A program made the translations under genes and the position numbers. A stretch of 64,000 bases of DNA from Terriglobia bacterium (GTDB lineage Bacteria > Acidobacteriota > Terriglobia > Terriglobales > Acidobacteriaceae): the NCBI GenBank assembly GCA_020073665.1, contig JAIQEU010000006.1:434001-498000 (forward strand). Direction: 5' to 3'. The notes below the pieces were generated by a model. The model saw nothing but the letters and a program-made list of their open reading frames with translations, was not told the origin of the DNA and searched no databases. This document shows positions 51,603-59,833 of the stretch, one piece after another (position 1 is the first letter of the stretch; every line of letters starts with the position of its first letter).

Positions 51603-52853
51603 TTAGGGTTTCTTTTTGGTGGCGGACTTGTCAGCCTTGGCTGGCGCACTGCTCAGAAACCGCCGCACGGTGGCGTTCACCGTGAATTGCTTGCCGTCAC
51701 GCTCGAGGGTCAGCACGCGGACTTCGCCGGGACTGCCGCCGAGCAACGACCAAACCTGCCCCATCGTGCCCCCAGCCGCTGGAACCTTGTCGATCGACAC
51801 CAGCCGGTCTCCGGGCTTCACGTCCGGGACCGACGGCTTGCCGTCGGAGTCGGCCACGCCAATCACCGCATAGCTCCGGTCGGGTTCGGGACGCAGGGTC
51901 AGGCCGACTACGTCCATCTCGGGCGGGCGCTGCTTCGAGGTTTGGTCGAAGTACACGGTGCTGTGCGCGTAGTCAATGCCTACGCGATAGTTCAGCAACG
52001 CATTGGCACCGATCAAGCCCGCCGTGGGCATGCCGGCGCGTTTTTCAAACCAGCTCATGATCTCCTTTGGGAGGGAAGCCACGCCCACGCCGGTGAGCGG
52101 GATGCCGCCATATTGCAGGCTGGGGATGCGCAGCAACTCCCAATGCGCTTCGTCGGGCAAGCCCCAGAAATTTGCCGGTCCCACGCCGCCTGTCATGTGT
52201 GGCCATTGCGGATGCGCCTGGCGCAACCGGGCAATGAGATCCTGCGAGAGCAACCCGAACGGCGCACCCACGTCGAGCGCCAGGTTGACGTCCTGGTTCG
52301 CGATCCTGGCCGGAAGCTGAACCAATCCGTTGTCCGGATTGAGGGAAGCCTTGGCAGGTGTACCCTTGAAGTGCAACGTGCCTGGAATGGCGAGAGTCAA
52401 CTCGCGGTTGAGATAATCGACGAGGACGTCGTAGTTCCGCAGCAGCGTGGATGGCAAGTTAATTTCCGCGCTGGTTCCAGGGCCAATACTCTTGCGGTCA
52501 AGCACCACCTGGGCCTGTGCCAGGCCGGTGGCGTGAAGCGCCAAGTCGCCGACCACCAACACACTCGGTACGGGTGCGGTTTGCTCCTTGCCGAAAGGCG
52601 TGTCTTTGAGTTCGCCAGAAACTTCAAGCCCTAGTTTCTTGGCCAGCGCTCCGGTGATCCACATATCCTGGTTACCGTTGTCCACCCAGCCGCGGACGCG
52701 GGTCTTGGTTCCGTCAGCCATGGGGAAGTAGACGTCAATGATGATGCGATTGTGGTCGAGCGTGATGGGTACGGTAACGGAAGTGGGTGCTGGTTGAGCA
52801 ACCGCTAAGGATGCGAGGATGAGGGCAGGCAGGCATGGGATGGCGAGCTTCAT
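51603..52853 (-). CDS. Retropepsin-like aspartyl protease relative with C-terminal PDZ domain
   Basis: A 416-residue exported protein with a signal peptide (MKLAIPCLPALILASLAVAQ). Two aspartyl-protease-like lobes carry D58-N-G (WVDNGNQDMWI) and D194-V-G (LALDVGAPFGLL) where active enzymes have D-T/S-G. Residues about 325-400 form a PDZ domain (VPDVKPGDRLVSIDKVPAAGG...SLLGGSPGEVRVLTLERDG). The usual catalytic Thr/Ser is missing in both lobes, so it may be inactive or unusual. The frame extends 16 codons upstream, but the ATG at 52853 starts the signal peptide. It lies opposite mtnP, with starts 116 bases apart. Confidence 0.82.
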   Translation of the reverse strand: MKLAIPCLPALILASLAVAQPAPTSVTVPITLDHNRIIIDVYFPMADGTKTRVRGWVDNGNQDMWITGALAKKLGLEVSGELKDTPFGKEQTAPVPSVLVVGDLALHATGLAQAQVVLDRKSIGPGTSAEINLPSTLLRNYDVLVDYLNRELTLAIPGTLHFKGTPAKASLNPDNGLVQLPARIANQDVNLALDVGAPFGLLSQDLIARLRQAHPQWPHMTGGVGPANFWGLPDEAHWELLRIPSLQYGGIPLTGVGVASLPKEIMSWFEKRAGMPTAGLIGANALLNYRVGIDYAHSTVYFDQTSKQRPPEMDVVGLTLRPEPDRSYAVIGVADSDGKPSVPDVKPGDRLVSIDKVPAAGGTMGQVWSLLGGSPGEVRVLTLERDGKQFTVNATVRRFLSSAPAKADKSATKKKP

Positions 52854-52969
52854 AGCAAGAATTGTAGCGGGTTCAGGCGGAAGCGTGCTCTCGGCCCCCA
52901 CGGTTCAGGATTTTCGTTCTTGTATAATCACGAGTTTGGTTTTGATCTGAGAAAGATTCAGGAGAGCGA

Positions 52970-53845
52970 TTGCCACAGGCTGAAATTGGAATCATCGGCG
53001 GCAGCGGGCTGTATGCCATGCCGGGCTTGACCGATACGCAGGAACTGCGCCAGCAGACACCATTCGGCGATCCCTCGGATGCATACGTCGTGGGCATGCT
53101 GGAGGGCCGCAAGGTGGCGTTCCTGGCTCGCCACGGGCGCGGGCACCGCATCCTGCCGAGCGAGTTGAATTTTCGTGCCAACATTTATGGTTTCAAGCAA
53201 CTGGGGGTGGAGCGGATTGTTTCGCTTTCGGCGGTGGGCTCGTTGAAGGAAGAGCACAAGCCTCTCGATTTCGTTATTCCCGACCAATTCTTCGATCGCA
53301 CCCGGCATCGGGTTGACACCTTTTTCGGAGATGGAATCGTGGCCCACATCGCTTTTGCCGATCCCGTTTGTCCTGAGCTTTCCAAAACGGTCGAAGCTGC
53401 CTGCAAGAAGATTGGCGTGACCGGCAAACGCGGTGGTACCTACCTGTGCATGGAAGGGCCGCAGTTCTCCACGAAGGCCGAGTCGAATGTCTATCGCAGC
53501 TGGGGCATGGACGTGATCGGAATGACCAATCTGCAGGAAGCCAAGCTGGCGCGCGAGGCCGAGATTTGTTACGTCACCGTCGCCATGGTGACGGACTACG
53601 ACTGCTGGCATCCGCATCATGACTCGGTTACCGTTGAACAGATCGTCGCGGTGCTGCTGAAAAACGCTGAGAACGCGGGCAGGGTGGTGCGTACTACCGT
53701 GGCGGCTATGCCGAGAGGGCGGTCCTGCAAGTGTGGGACGGCGCTGGCCCACGCCATTCTTACCGAGCGCGACAAGATTCCGGCCGCGGCTCGCCAGAAA
53801 TTGAAACTCATACTCGACAAATACCTGGAAAGCAAACCTTCCTGA
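52970..53845 (+). CDS. mtnP: 5'-methylthioadenosine phosphorylase
   Basis: A 291-residue nucleoside phosphorylase of the MTAP branch. It begins IGIIGGSGLYAM, has the phosphate-binding region FLARHGRGHRILPSELNFRANIY and the MTA-site segment MEGPQFSTKAESNVYRSWGMDVIGMTN. It cleaves methylthioadenosine, a by-product of polyamine and SAM-dependent reactions, to adenine and 5-methylthioribose-1-phosphate. The start is a TTG (52970), preceded by GGAG at 52961; a TATAAT lies at 52923-52928. Its stop overlaps the next gene's ATG (TGATG), so the kinase gene is coupled to it. Confidence 0.93.
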   Translation: MPQAEIGIIGGSGLYAMPGLTDTQELRQQTPFGDPSDAYVVGMLEGRKVAFLARHGRGHRILPSELNFRANIYGFKQLGVERIVSLSAVGSLKEEHKPLDFVIPDQFFDRTRHRVDTFFGDGIVAHIAFADPVCPELSKTVEAACKKIGVTGKRGGTYLCMEGPQFSTKAESNVYRSWGMDVIGMTNLQEAKLAREAEICYVTVAMVTDYDCWHPHHDSVTVEQIVAVLLKNAENAGRVVRTTVAAMPRGRSCKCGTALAHAILTERDKIPAAARQKLKLILDKYLESKPS

Positions 53846-54768
53846 TGAGCATTGTGGCAGTAGGTTCGGTCGCATTCGATTCCATCGCCACGCCCTCCGG
53901 GCGCGTGGAAAACGTGCTGGGTGGCTCGGCAACTTTTTTTGCGCTGGCCGCCAGCTACTTCACCGATGTCCGCGTGGTCGCAGTGGTGGGCGACGACTTC
54001 ACCGCTGCAAACGAAAATGTCCTCAAGAAACGCGGCGTGGATACTCGCGGGATTGAGCGGGCCCAAGGCAAGACCTTCCGCTGGGGCGGGCAGTATACCG
54101 ACAATCTGAACGAGGCCAAGACGGATTTCACCGAACTGAATGTGTTCGAGAAATTTCAGCCGCGCATTCCGGCGGCATACATGGACTCCAAGTTTCTGTT
54201 TCTGGGCAATATCCATCCCAACCTTCAGGCTGCGGTGCGACTGGAAATGGATGGAGTGCGGATGACCGGCGGCGATACCATGAACTACTGGATCCAGCGT
54301 ACCCGCCAGGAACTGATCGAGACGCTCAAGTTGGTGAACGTATTGCTCATCAACGACAAAGAGACGCGCACGCTGGCCGGAGACAACAGCTTGCCGCGTG
54401 CGGCCCGCAAAGTTCTGGCGCTCGGACCCCAGGCCCTGGTGGTGAAGCAGGGCGAATACGGGGCGACCATTTTCTTTCGCGAAGGCGCCTTTGGCATCGG
54501 CAGTCATCCCTTCACCGCGCCCGCACTGCCCATTGAAGAAGTCAAGGATCCTACGGGTGCCGGCGATTCCTTCGCCGGCGGCTTCATGGGGTACATAGCC
54601 TCGCAGGAAGAATTGAATCGCGAGGTGCTGAAGCGTGCGCTCTTCTACGGCGGGGTGATGGGGTCGTTTGCGGTGGAGCAGTTTGGCACCGAGCGCCTGC
54701 AGTCACTCACTCGCGCCGAGATCGATGCCCGCTTCCAGGTCTTCCGTGAACTGACGCATCTGGAATGA
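53845..54768 (+). CDS. PfkB-family sugar kinase
   Basis: A 307-residue ribokinase-fold kinase. The N-terminal PfkB region is VGSVAFDSIATPSGRVENVLGGSATFFALAASYF and the C-terminal signature DPTGAGDSFAGGFMGY, near residue 238, carries the catalytic Asp. The substrate is unknown; it could act on ribose, a nucleoside or methylthioribose released by the coupled mtnP product. No methylthioribose kinase (MtnK) of the usual type is visible. The first base is shared with the mtnP stop. Its own stop overlaps the next gene's ATG by four bases, giving a three-gene run. Confidence 0.88.
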   Translation: MSIVAVGSVAFDSIATPSGRVENVLGGSATFFALAASYFTDVRVVAVVGDDFTAANENVLKKRGVDTRGIERAQGKTFRWGGQYTDNLNEAKTDFTELNVFEKFQPRIPAAYMDSKFLFLGNIHPNLQAAVRLEMDGVRMTGGDTMNYWIQRTRQELIETLKLVNVLLINDKETRTLAGDNSLPRAARKVLALGPQALVVKQGEYGATIFFREGAFGIGSHPFTAPALPIEEVKDPTGAGDSFAGGFMGYIASQEELNREVLKRALFYGGVMGSFAVEQFGTERLQSLTRAEIDARFQVFRELTHLE

Positions 54769-56414
54769 AAACCGACGGCATCCGCCGCTGGGACGGTGAG
54801 ACTGTGCTGGTTGCCGCGCTGGCGGCGGCCGTCTCGGTGGCCGCTTTCCTGTTCTACCTCCGGCATGGCGGCATTCTGCTCTACGGCGACGCGGTCGCGC
54901 ACATCAACATCGCACGCCGCGTATTCGATTCCCGCACTCCAGGGCTGCTGCAGTTGGGCACGGTGTGGCTGCCGCTTCCGCATCTGCTGATGATTCCGTT
55001 TTTGCTCTCCACCTGGACCTGGCAGTCGGGTGTGGGCGGATCAATTCCATCGCTGGTGGCCTATGTATTCGGCGCCATCGGCGTCTTCCGCCTGGTTCGT
55101 GGAGCTTTGAGTTTCCATTCCGCGCCGGAGAGCGCGGCGCGCCTGACCGCATGGACTGCGGCGATCATCTTCCTGGCCAATCCCAACCTGATTTACCTGC
55201 AGGCCACGGCCATGACCGAACCGGTGTACCTGGCGCTGTTCATCTGGGCGACGGTGTACTTCAGCGAGTTTGCGAAACAAACCGGAATGGCCGACGACTA
55301 CGTGCAGGCTAGCCCGTCATCGTCGCTGGCGAAGTGTGGGCTCTGCCTGTTGGGAGCTTGCCTGACCCGCTATGACGGATGGTTCCTGGCAGCCGCCATG
55401 GGCGCAGGGGTGATGGCGATGACCCGGAAGGTACCGCGTAGCGGGCTCGGGGTGCGGCGAGGCGTTCGGGTATTTATTTTGCTGGCGGCAGCGGGACCGG
55501 CCCTCTGGCTGGCCTATAACGCGGTCATTTATCGCAATCCACTGGAGTTCGCTAATGGCCCGTATTCGGCGCGCGCCATTGAGCAGAAGCGGCCGAATTC
55601 TCCACCTCATCCTGGCGCCGATAACCTGCGGGTTGCGGCCAGCTATTTCCTGAAATCGGCACAGCTGAACCTGGCGGAGGGGAACTGGCGGAAGCTCTGG
55701 TTATTTCTACTGGTGGCGGGAACCCTGATGGCCATGATGTTCGATCACCGCTTGTGGCCGCTGCTGATGCTCTGGGCCCCGCTTCCGTTCTACATGCTTT
55801 CCGTGGCTTACAGCGGCGTTCCCATCTACCTGCCGGTCTGGTGGCCGTTCTCGTACTACAACGTTCGCTACGGAATTGAACTGTTGCCGGCGTTTGCAGT
55901 CTTCGTGGCCCTGGCCGCATATTTTGCCGCGGGCTTCGCGCGCAACACAGCCATCAAAGCTGCGATCGGGGTCGGGATCGCGGCTCTAGTCGCGGGGAGT
56001 TGCGTTTCGGTCTGGCGGGCCAAGCCCGTTTGCTATACCGAGGCTTGGACCAATTCCCGCACGCGCATGGCGCTGGAGGGCGAACTCGCTGTCAGGATCA
56101 GCCAGCTTCCGGGAGATTCCACTCTGCTGATGTATTTGGGCGACCATGTGGGCGCGCTGCAGGGGGCCGGGATTCCGCTGCGGCGGGTCATCTCCGAGGG
56201 CAACCACCGTACCTGGAGGCAGCCTTCTGACCCGGAAGGCCTGTGGGAGCAGGCGCTCGCAAATCCAATGCAGTACGCGGACTTCGTCATCGCGGTGGAC
56301 GGCGATCCCGTCGCCGCGGCGGTGGCCGGAAGAGGCTTGCCTCCGGTTGCCGAAGTCTGTGTGCCCGGCCAGCCGCGGGCCACCATTTACCGTACCCACC
56401 CGACGACGCGGTAA
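54765..56414 (+). CDS. Polytopic glycosyltransferase-like membrane protein (GT39/ArnT-type fold)
   Basis: A 549-residue protein with about ten to twelve membrane helices. The segment DAVAHINIARRVFDSRTPGLLQLGTVWLPLPHLLMIP near residue 42 resembles the first periplasmic loop of dolichyl- or undecaprenyl-phosphate sugar transferases (GT-C fold, with the D-A-V/E-type acidic loop). The C-terminal part is a smaller soluble domain. It would transfer a sugar from a lipid carrier to an acceptor outside the membrane; both donor and acceptor are unknown. It overlaps the PfkB gene by ATGA (54765-54768), which ties it to the MTA/kinase operon, an unexpected combination. Confidence 0.78.
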   Translation: MKTDGIRRWDGETVLVAALAAAVSVAAFLFYLRHGGILLYGDAVAHINIARRVFDSRTPGLLQLGTVWLPLPHLLMIPFLLSTWTWQSGVGGSIPSLVAYVFGAIGVFRLVRGALSFHSAPESAARLTAWTAAIIFLANPNLIYLQATAMTEPVYLALFIWATVYFSEFAKQTGMADDYVQASPSSSLAKCGLCLLGACLTRYDGWFLAAAMGAGVMAMTRKVPRSGLGVRRGVRVFILLAAAGPALWLAYNAVIYRNPLEFANGPYSARAIEQKRPNSPPHPGADNLRVAASYFLKSAQLNLAEGNWRKLWLFLLVAGTLMAMMFDHRLWPLLMLWAPLPFYMLSVAYSGVPIYLPVWWPFSYYNVRYGIELLPAFAVFVALAAYFAAGFARNTAIKAAIGVGIAALVAGSCVSVWRAKPVCYTEAWTNSRTRMALEGELAVRISQLPGDSTLLMYLGDHVGALQGAGIPLRRVISEGNHRTWRQPSDPEGLWEQALANPMQYADFVIAVDGDPVAAAVAGRGLPPVAEVCVPGQPRATIYRTHPTTR

Positions 56415-56502
56415 TCATCCCGGTTAACTTGGTGAACGTGGAAGCCAAGAGTAGCGAGGTTTCGGGTGATAAAATCCACTCGCTCCCGCTTTCCGCACTC
56501 CT

Positions 56503-56586
56503 ATGCCAGGAATTCATCAAAGCATGGACGTGGCCCGCACGGAGATGCAGACGTTGAGTTGCCTGGGTTGTGCCGAACACGAATGA
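56503..56586 (+). CDS. Possible 27-residue leader peptide before dapF
   Basis: A short open frame starting MPGIHQSMDVARTEMQTL and ending with CLGCAEHE. Its TGA overlaps the dapF ATG by four bases (ATGA at 56583-56586). A GATAAAAT box lies about 25 bases upstream. The overlap suggests translational coupling, but there is no clear ribosome-binding site and no known family. Confidence 0.3.
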   Translation: MPGIHQSMDVARTEMQTLSCLGCAEHE

Positions 56587-57377
56587 CTGCTTCGTTCACC
56601 GTCGTGCCTTTCACCAAGGCCAGCGCCTGCGGGAACGACTTCCTGATCATCGATGGCACCTACTTGCCAGCCGATGTGGCCGCCTTCAGCCGCAGAATCT
56701 GTGATCGGCACCAAGGCATTGGCGCGGACGGGGTGGAGTGGCTGTTCCCAGCCAAGGATGCCGATGTGCGCGCGCGGCTGTGTAATGCCGACGGCTCTGA
56801 AGCCGAGATTTCGGGTAACGGCACCCGCTGCGTGGCCGCCTACCTGTGTGCCGAACAAGCCCGCGACAAAGTCGTAATTCGCACCGGGGCCGGGCTGAAG
56901 CCTTGTACTCTCACCTCACGAAACGACAGCCAGTTTGAGTTTGAGATTGCCATGGGCGAGCCCCAAGTCGGCGACGAGTTCTCCGTGAAGCTGGCGTTCC
57001 GCGAAGTGCGCGGCATTCCGGTGTCGATGGGCAACCCGCATTACGTAGTCTTCGTAAACGAGTTTGGCATGGGCTGGCAAGCCGAGGCGGCCGAAATCGG
57101 ACGCCATCACGACTTCAAGCATGGGATTAACGTTGAACTGGTAACCATCAAGGACAAATCCAATGTGGAGGCCCGCTTTTTTGAGCGTGGAGTCGGGGAG
57201 ACGCAGTCTTCCGGCACCGGTTCCTGTGCCTCTGCGGTGGCGGCTATTGCCAGCAAGCGGGCCCAGTCCCCGGTGAGGGTACATACTCCCGGCGGGGTCC
57301 AGACCGTACGTTGGGAGAACCAGGTGCTGCTGCGCGGCCCCGCGCAGCTCATCGGTCGGGGAGAGTTTTTCGTTTAA
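56583..57377 (+). CDS. dapF: Diaminopimelate epimerase
   Basis: A 264-residue DapF with both catalytic cysteines: Cys83 in ISGNGTRC and Cys215 in SSGTGSCAS. It converts LL- to meso-2,6-diaminopimelate for lysine and peptidoglycan. The early segment TKASACGNDFLIIDG and the substrate loop MGNPHYVVFVNE match the family. The longer frame to 56466 was cut at the ATG 56583, the usual family start. It is directly followed by ldcA (one base between), linking DAP formation with murein recycling. Confidence 0.92.
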   Translation: MTASFTVVPFTKASACGNDFLIIDGTYLPADVAAFSRRICDRHQGIGADGVEWLFPAKDADVRARLCNADGSEAEISGNGTRCVAAYLCAEQARDKVVIRTGAGLKPCTLTSRNDSQFEFEIAMGEPQVGDEFSVKLAFREVRGIPVSMGNPHYVVFVNEFGMGWQAEAAEIGRHHDFKHGINVELVTIKDKSNVEARFFERGVGETQSSGTGSCASAVAAIASKRAQSPVRVHTPGGVQTVRWENQVLLRGPAQLIGRGEFFV

Positions 57378-57378
57378 C

Positions 57379-58371
57379 ATGACTCAAATGCCCACCCCGC
57401 CGATTTCGCGCACCAAGCCGCCGGCGCTTCGCCCCGGCGACACCGTGGGCATCGTGGCCCCGGCCAGCAACATCCGGCGCGAGTTGCTGGATGTGGGATG
57501 CGAGGCGCTGCGAAAACTCGGCTACAAGCCTTTCTACTTCGACTCCATTCTGGATCACGATTTGTACTTTGCCGGATCGCTGGAGCGTCGCAAACGCGAA
57601 CTGGAAGAGATGTTCATGCGCGACGAGGTACGAGCAATTATTTGCGCGCGCGGCGGCTACGGAGCGAACTATCTGGTGAAGGCGCTCGATCCCCAGAAGG
57701 TCGCGCCGCATCCCAAGATTTTCGTTGGTTATAGTGATATCACCACGCTGCTGACCTGCTTTGCCGACTCGGCGCGTTTCGTAACTTTTCATGGTCCCAT
57801 GGTCACCAAAGACTTTGCTCATGCCGACAGTGTCGATCTGGTCTCGTGGGAGGCCGCACTCACCGGGCTCTCAAATTGGTCATTGGATCTGGGGTCGGAC
57901 TCGGGAGTGAAGCCGCTGGTAGAGGGATCGGCGGAAGGCATTTTGTACGGCGGTTGCCTTTCCATGCTGGTGGCCTCGCTAGGCACGCAGCATGAGATCC
58001 GTACCCAGGGCACCATCCTGTTTCTGGAGGACGTCGCTACCAAGCCATTTCAGATTGATCGCATGCTGATGCATCTGAAGCTCGCGGGGAAATTGGACGG
58101 AGTTCGAGGCATTGTCTTTGGCGAGATGCTCGATTGCACTCAGAGTAGCGATCAGGGATACACCCTGGAAGAAGTAGTGATGCGCATCGTGGGTGACCTC
58201 GGAGTTCCCGTGGCCTACGGATTGCGTTCCGGCCACGTGTCGCGGCGCAACATCACACTGCCGATTGGGGTGCGCGCTGCGCTCACGGTGGGGAGCAGAG
58301 AAGTCAACTTAACCATCCTGGAGGCGGCTACCGTGCAGGCGGGGGTCTCGGCGGGAAGTTCTCAAGGGTGA
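57379..58371 (+). CDS. ldcA: LD-carboxypeptidase (peptidase family S66)
   Basis: A 330-residue S66 serine peptidase. The nucleophile Ser119 lies in FVGYSDIT, preceded by the ICARGGYGANYL segment, and the remaining Glu/His site is in the C-terminal half (FLEDVATKPFQIDRML and LRSGHVSRRN). It removes the terminal D-Ala from cytoplasmic muropeptide tetrapeptides to give tripeptides, which Mpl, encoded next, can reuse. No signal peptide, as expected for the cytoplasmic enzyme. It begins one base after the dapF stop. Confidence 0.9.
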   Translation: MTQMPTPPISRTKPPALRPGDTVGIVAPASNIRRELLDVGCEALRKLGYKPFYFDSILDHDLYFAGSLERRKRELEEMFMRDEVRAIICARGGYGANYLVKALDPQKVAPHPKIFVGYSDITTLLTCFADSARFVTFHGPMVTKDFAHADSVDLVSWEAALTGLSNWSLDLGSDSGVKPLVEGSAEGILYGGCLSMLVASLGTQHEIRTQGTILFLEDVATKPFQIDRMLMHLKLAGKLDGVRGIVFGEMLDCTQSSDQGYTLEEVVMRIVGDLGVPVAYGLRSGHVSRRNITLPIGVRAALTVGSREVNLTILEAATVQAGVSAGSSQG

Positions 58372-58381
58372 ACCAGAAATC

Positions 58382-59833
58382 ATGACCGAGAAGAAGCACA
58401 TACACCTGATTGGCATTTGCGGAACCGCCATGGCATCGCTGGCGGGAATGTTGCAGCAGCGCGGATTTCGGGTGACTGGCTCCGACGCTGCTGCCTATCC
58501 GCCTATGTCGGACTTTCTGGCAGCGCTGGGGATTCCAGTGGCGCAGCCGTTCGATGCCCGAAACCTGGAGCCTCGTCCGGACATGGTGGTGGTTGGCAAT
58601 GCTATCTCTCGCGGCAATGTTGAGTTGGAGCACCTGCTGGACACGCGCATCGCTTTCTGCTCGCTGCCGCAGATTCTGCACGACGAGTTCCTGCGCGGCA
58701 AAGAGGTGCTGGTCGTGGCCGGCACGCACGGCAAGACCACGACTACTTCGATGCTGGCGTGGATTTTCCACACCGCCGGATTGCAGCCTTCTTTCCTGAT
58801 TGGCGGGATTGCCGAAAACTTCGGCAGCAGCTTTCAGCTGGGACAAGGGAAGCACTTCATTCTGGAAGGCGATGAGTACGACACTGCCTTCTTCGACAAA
58901 GGCCCGAAGTTTCTGCACTACTTCCCGGATGCAGTCATTTTGACTTCGGTCGAATTCGACCATGCGGACATCTACAAAGACCTGGATGCGGTTGAGATTG
59001 CTTTTAAGCGGCTGGTGAACCTGGTGCCGCGTCGCGGACGGATTATCGGCTTTGATTCAGGAAAGAGCATCGACGCCTGCTTAAGCCGTGCCTTCTGCCC
59101 AGTGGAACGCTACGGCGCGGGAGCGGATGCCATGTGGCGCGTGTCCAACCTGGAGATGGAGCCGATGCGCACCACCTGGTCGGTATTGCGCAACGGTGAA
59201 CCCTGGGCCGATTTCGAGTTTCCGCTGGCTGGCGAGTACAACGTGTGGAATGCAACGGCCGCGGCGGCGATGGCGACCGGCTGCGGCATATCGAAAGAGG
59301 AAATCGCGGCCGCGCTGAAAACTTTCAAGAGTGTGAAACGGCGGCTGGAAGTGCGGGCCCAGATAAACGGCATCACCATCATCGACGATTTCGCGCATCA
59401 TCCTACTGCCATCGCGGGCACGCTGACCGCGCTGCGCTCCCGCTATCCCGGCGCGCGCTTGTGGGCCATCCTCGAGCCGCGCTCCAACACCATGCGGCGG
59501 AATGTTTTGCAGAACGATCTGGCCAGGAGCCTGGCTCTCGCCGACGAAGTAGTGGTGGCGAACGTGTTCAAGTCGGACGCCATTCCCGAGTCCGAGCGGC
59601 TGGACCTGGCCGCGGTGGCGGCCCAGATCCAGAAGCAGGGCCGGCGCGCGCGCATTGTTCCCGAGGTAGACGGAATCATCCAACTGGTGGCGCCGGAGAT
59701 GCGGTCCGGCGACGTGGTCGCCATCCTCTCCAACGGCGGGTTCGGCGGCATCTACGAAAAACTCCCGCAGCGGCTGAAAACGTTGGCCGGAAGCGCCGGC
59801 ACGAGTCCGCTGGAGGCATCGGCCAAAGCGTGA
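58382..59833 (+). CDS. mpl: UDP-MurNAc:tripeptide ligase (murein peptide ligase)
   Basis: A 483-residue Mur-ligase family protein. The ATP loop is VVAGTHGKTTTTSM (about 112-125), the N-terminal UDP-binding region is HIHLIGICGTAMASLAGMLQQRGFRVTGSD, and the Mpl-specific ENFGSSFQLGQG is present. It joins the recycled tripeptide L-Ala-gamma-D-Glu-meso-DAP to UDP-MurNAc. It starts ten bases after ldcA. The length and the HFILEGDEYDTAFFD motif distinguish it from MurC. Its stop overlaps the M61 peptidase GTG by four bases (GTGA). Confidence 0.93.
   Translation: MTEKKHIHLIGICGTAMASLAGMLQQRGFRVTGSDAAAYPPMSDFLAALGIPVAQPFDARNLEPRPDMVVVGNAISRGNVELEHLLDTRIAFCSLPQILHDEFLRGKEVLVVAGTHGKTTTTSMLAWIFHTAGLQPSFLIGGIAENFGSSFQLGQGKHFILEGDEYDTAFFDKGPKFLHYFPDAVILTSVEFDHADIYKDLDAVEIAFKRLVNLVPRRGRIIGFDSGKSIDACLSRAFCPVERYGAGADAMWRVSNLEMEPMRTTWSVLRNGEPWADFEFPLAGEYNVWNATAAAAMATGCGISKEEIAAALKTFKSVKRRLEVRAQINGITIIDDFAHHPTAIAGTLTALRSRYPGARLWAILEPRSNTMRRNVLQNDLARSLALADEVVVANVFKSDAIPESERLDLAAVAAQIQKQGRRARIVPEVDGIIQLVAPEMRSGDVVAILSNGGFGGIYEKLPQRLKTLAGSAGTSPLEASAKA

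Noticed and set aside
59245-59829. Extended N-terminus for the M61 peptidase reaching back into mpl
   Set aside because: The sequence is mpl read in another frame and lacks coding character. The GTG at 59830 starts a signal peptide.
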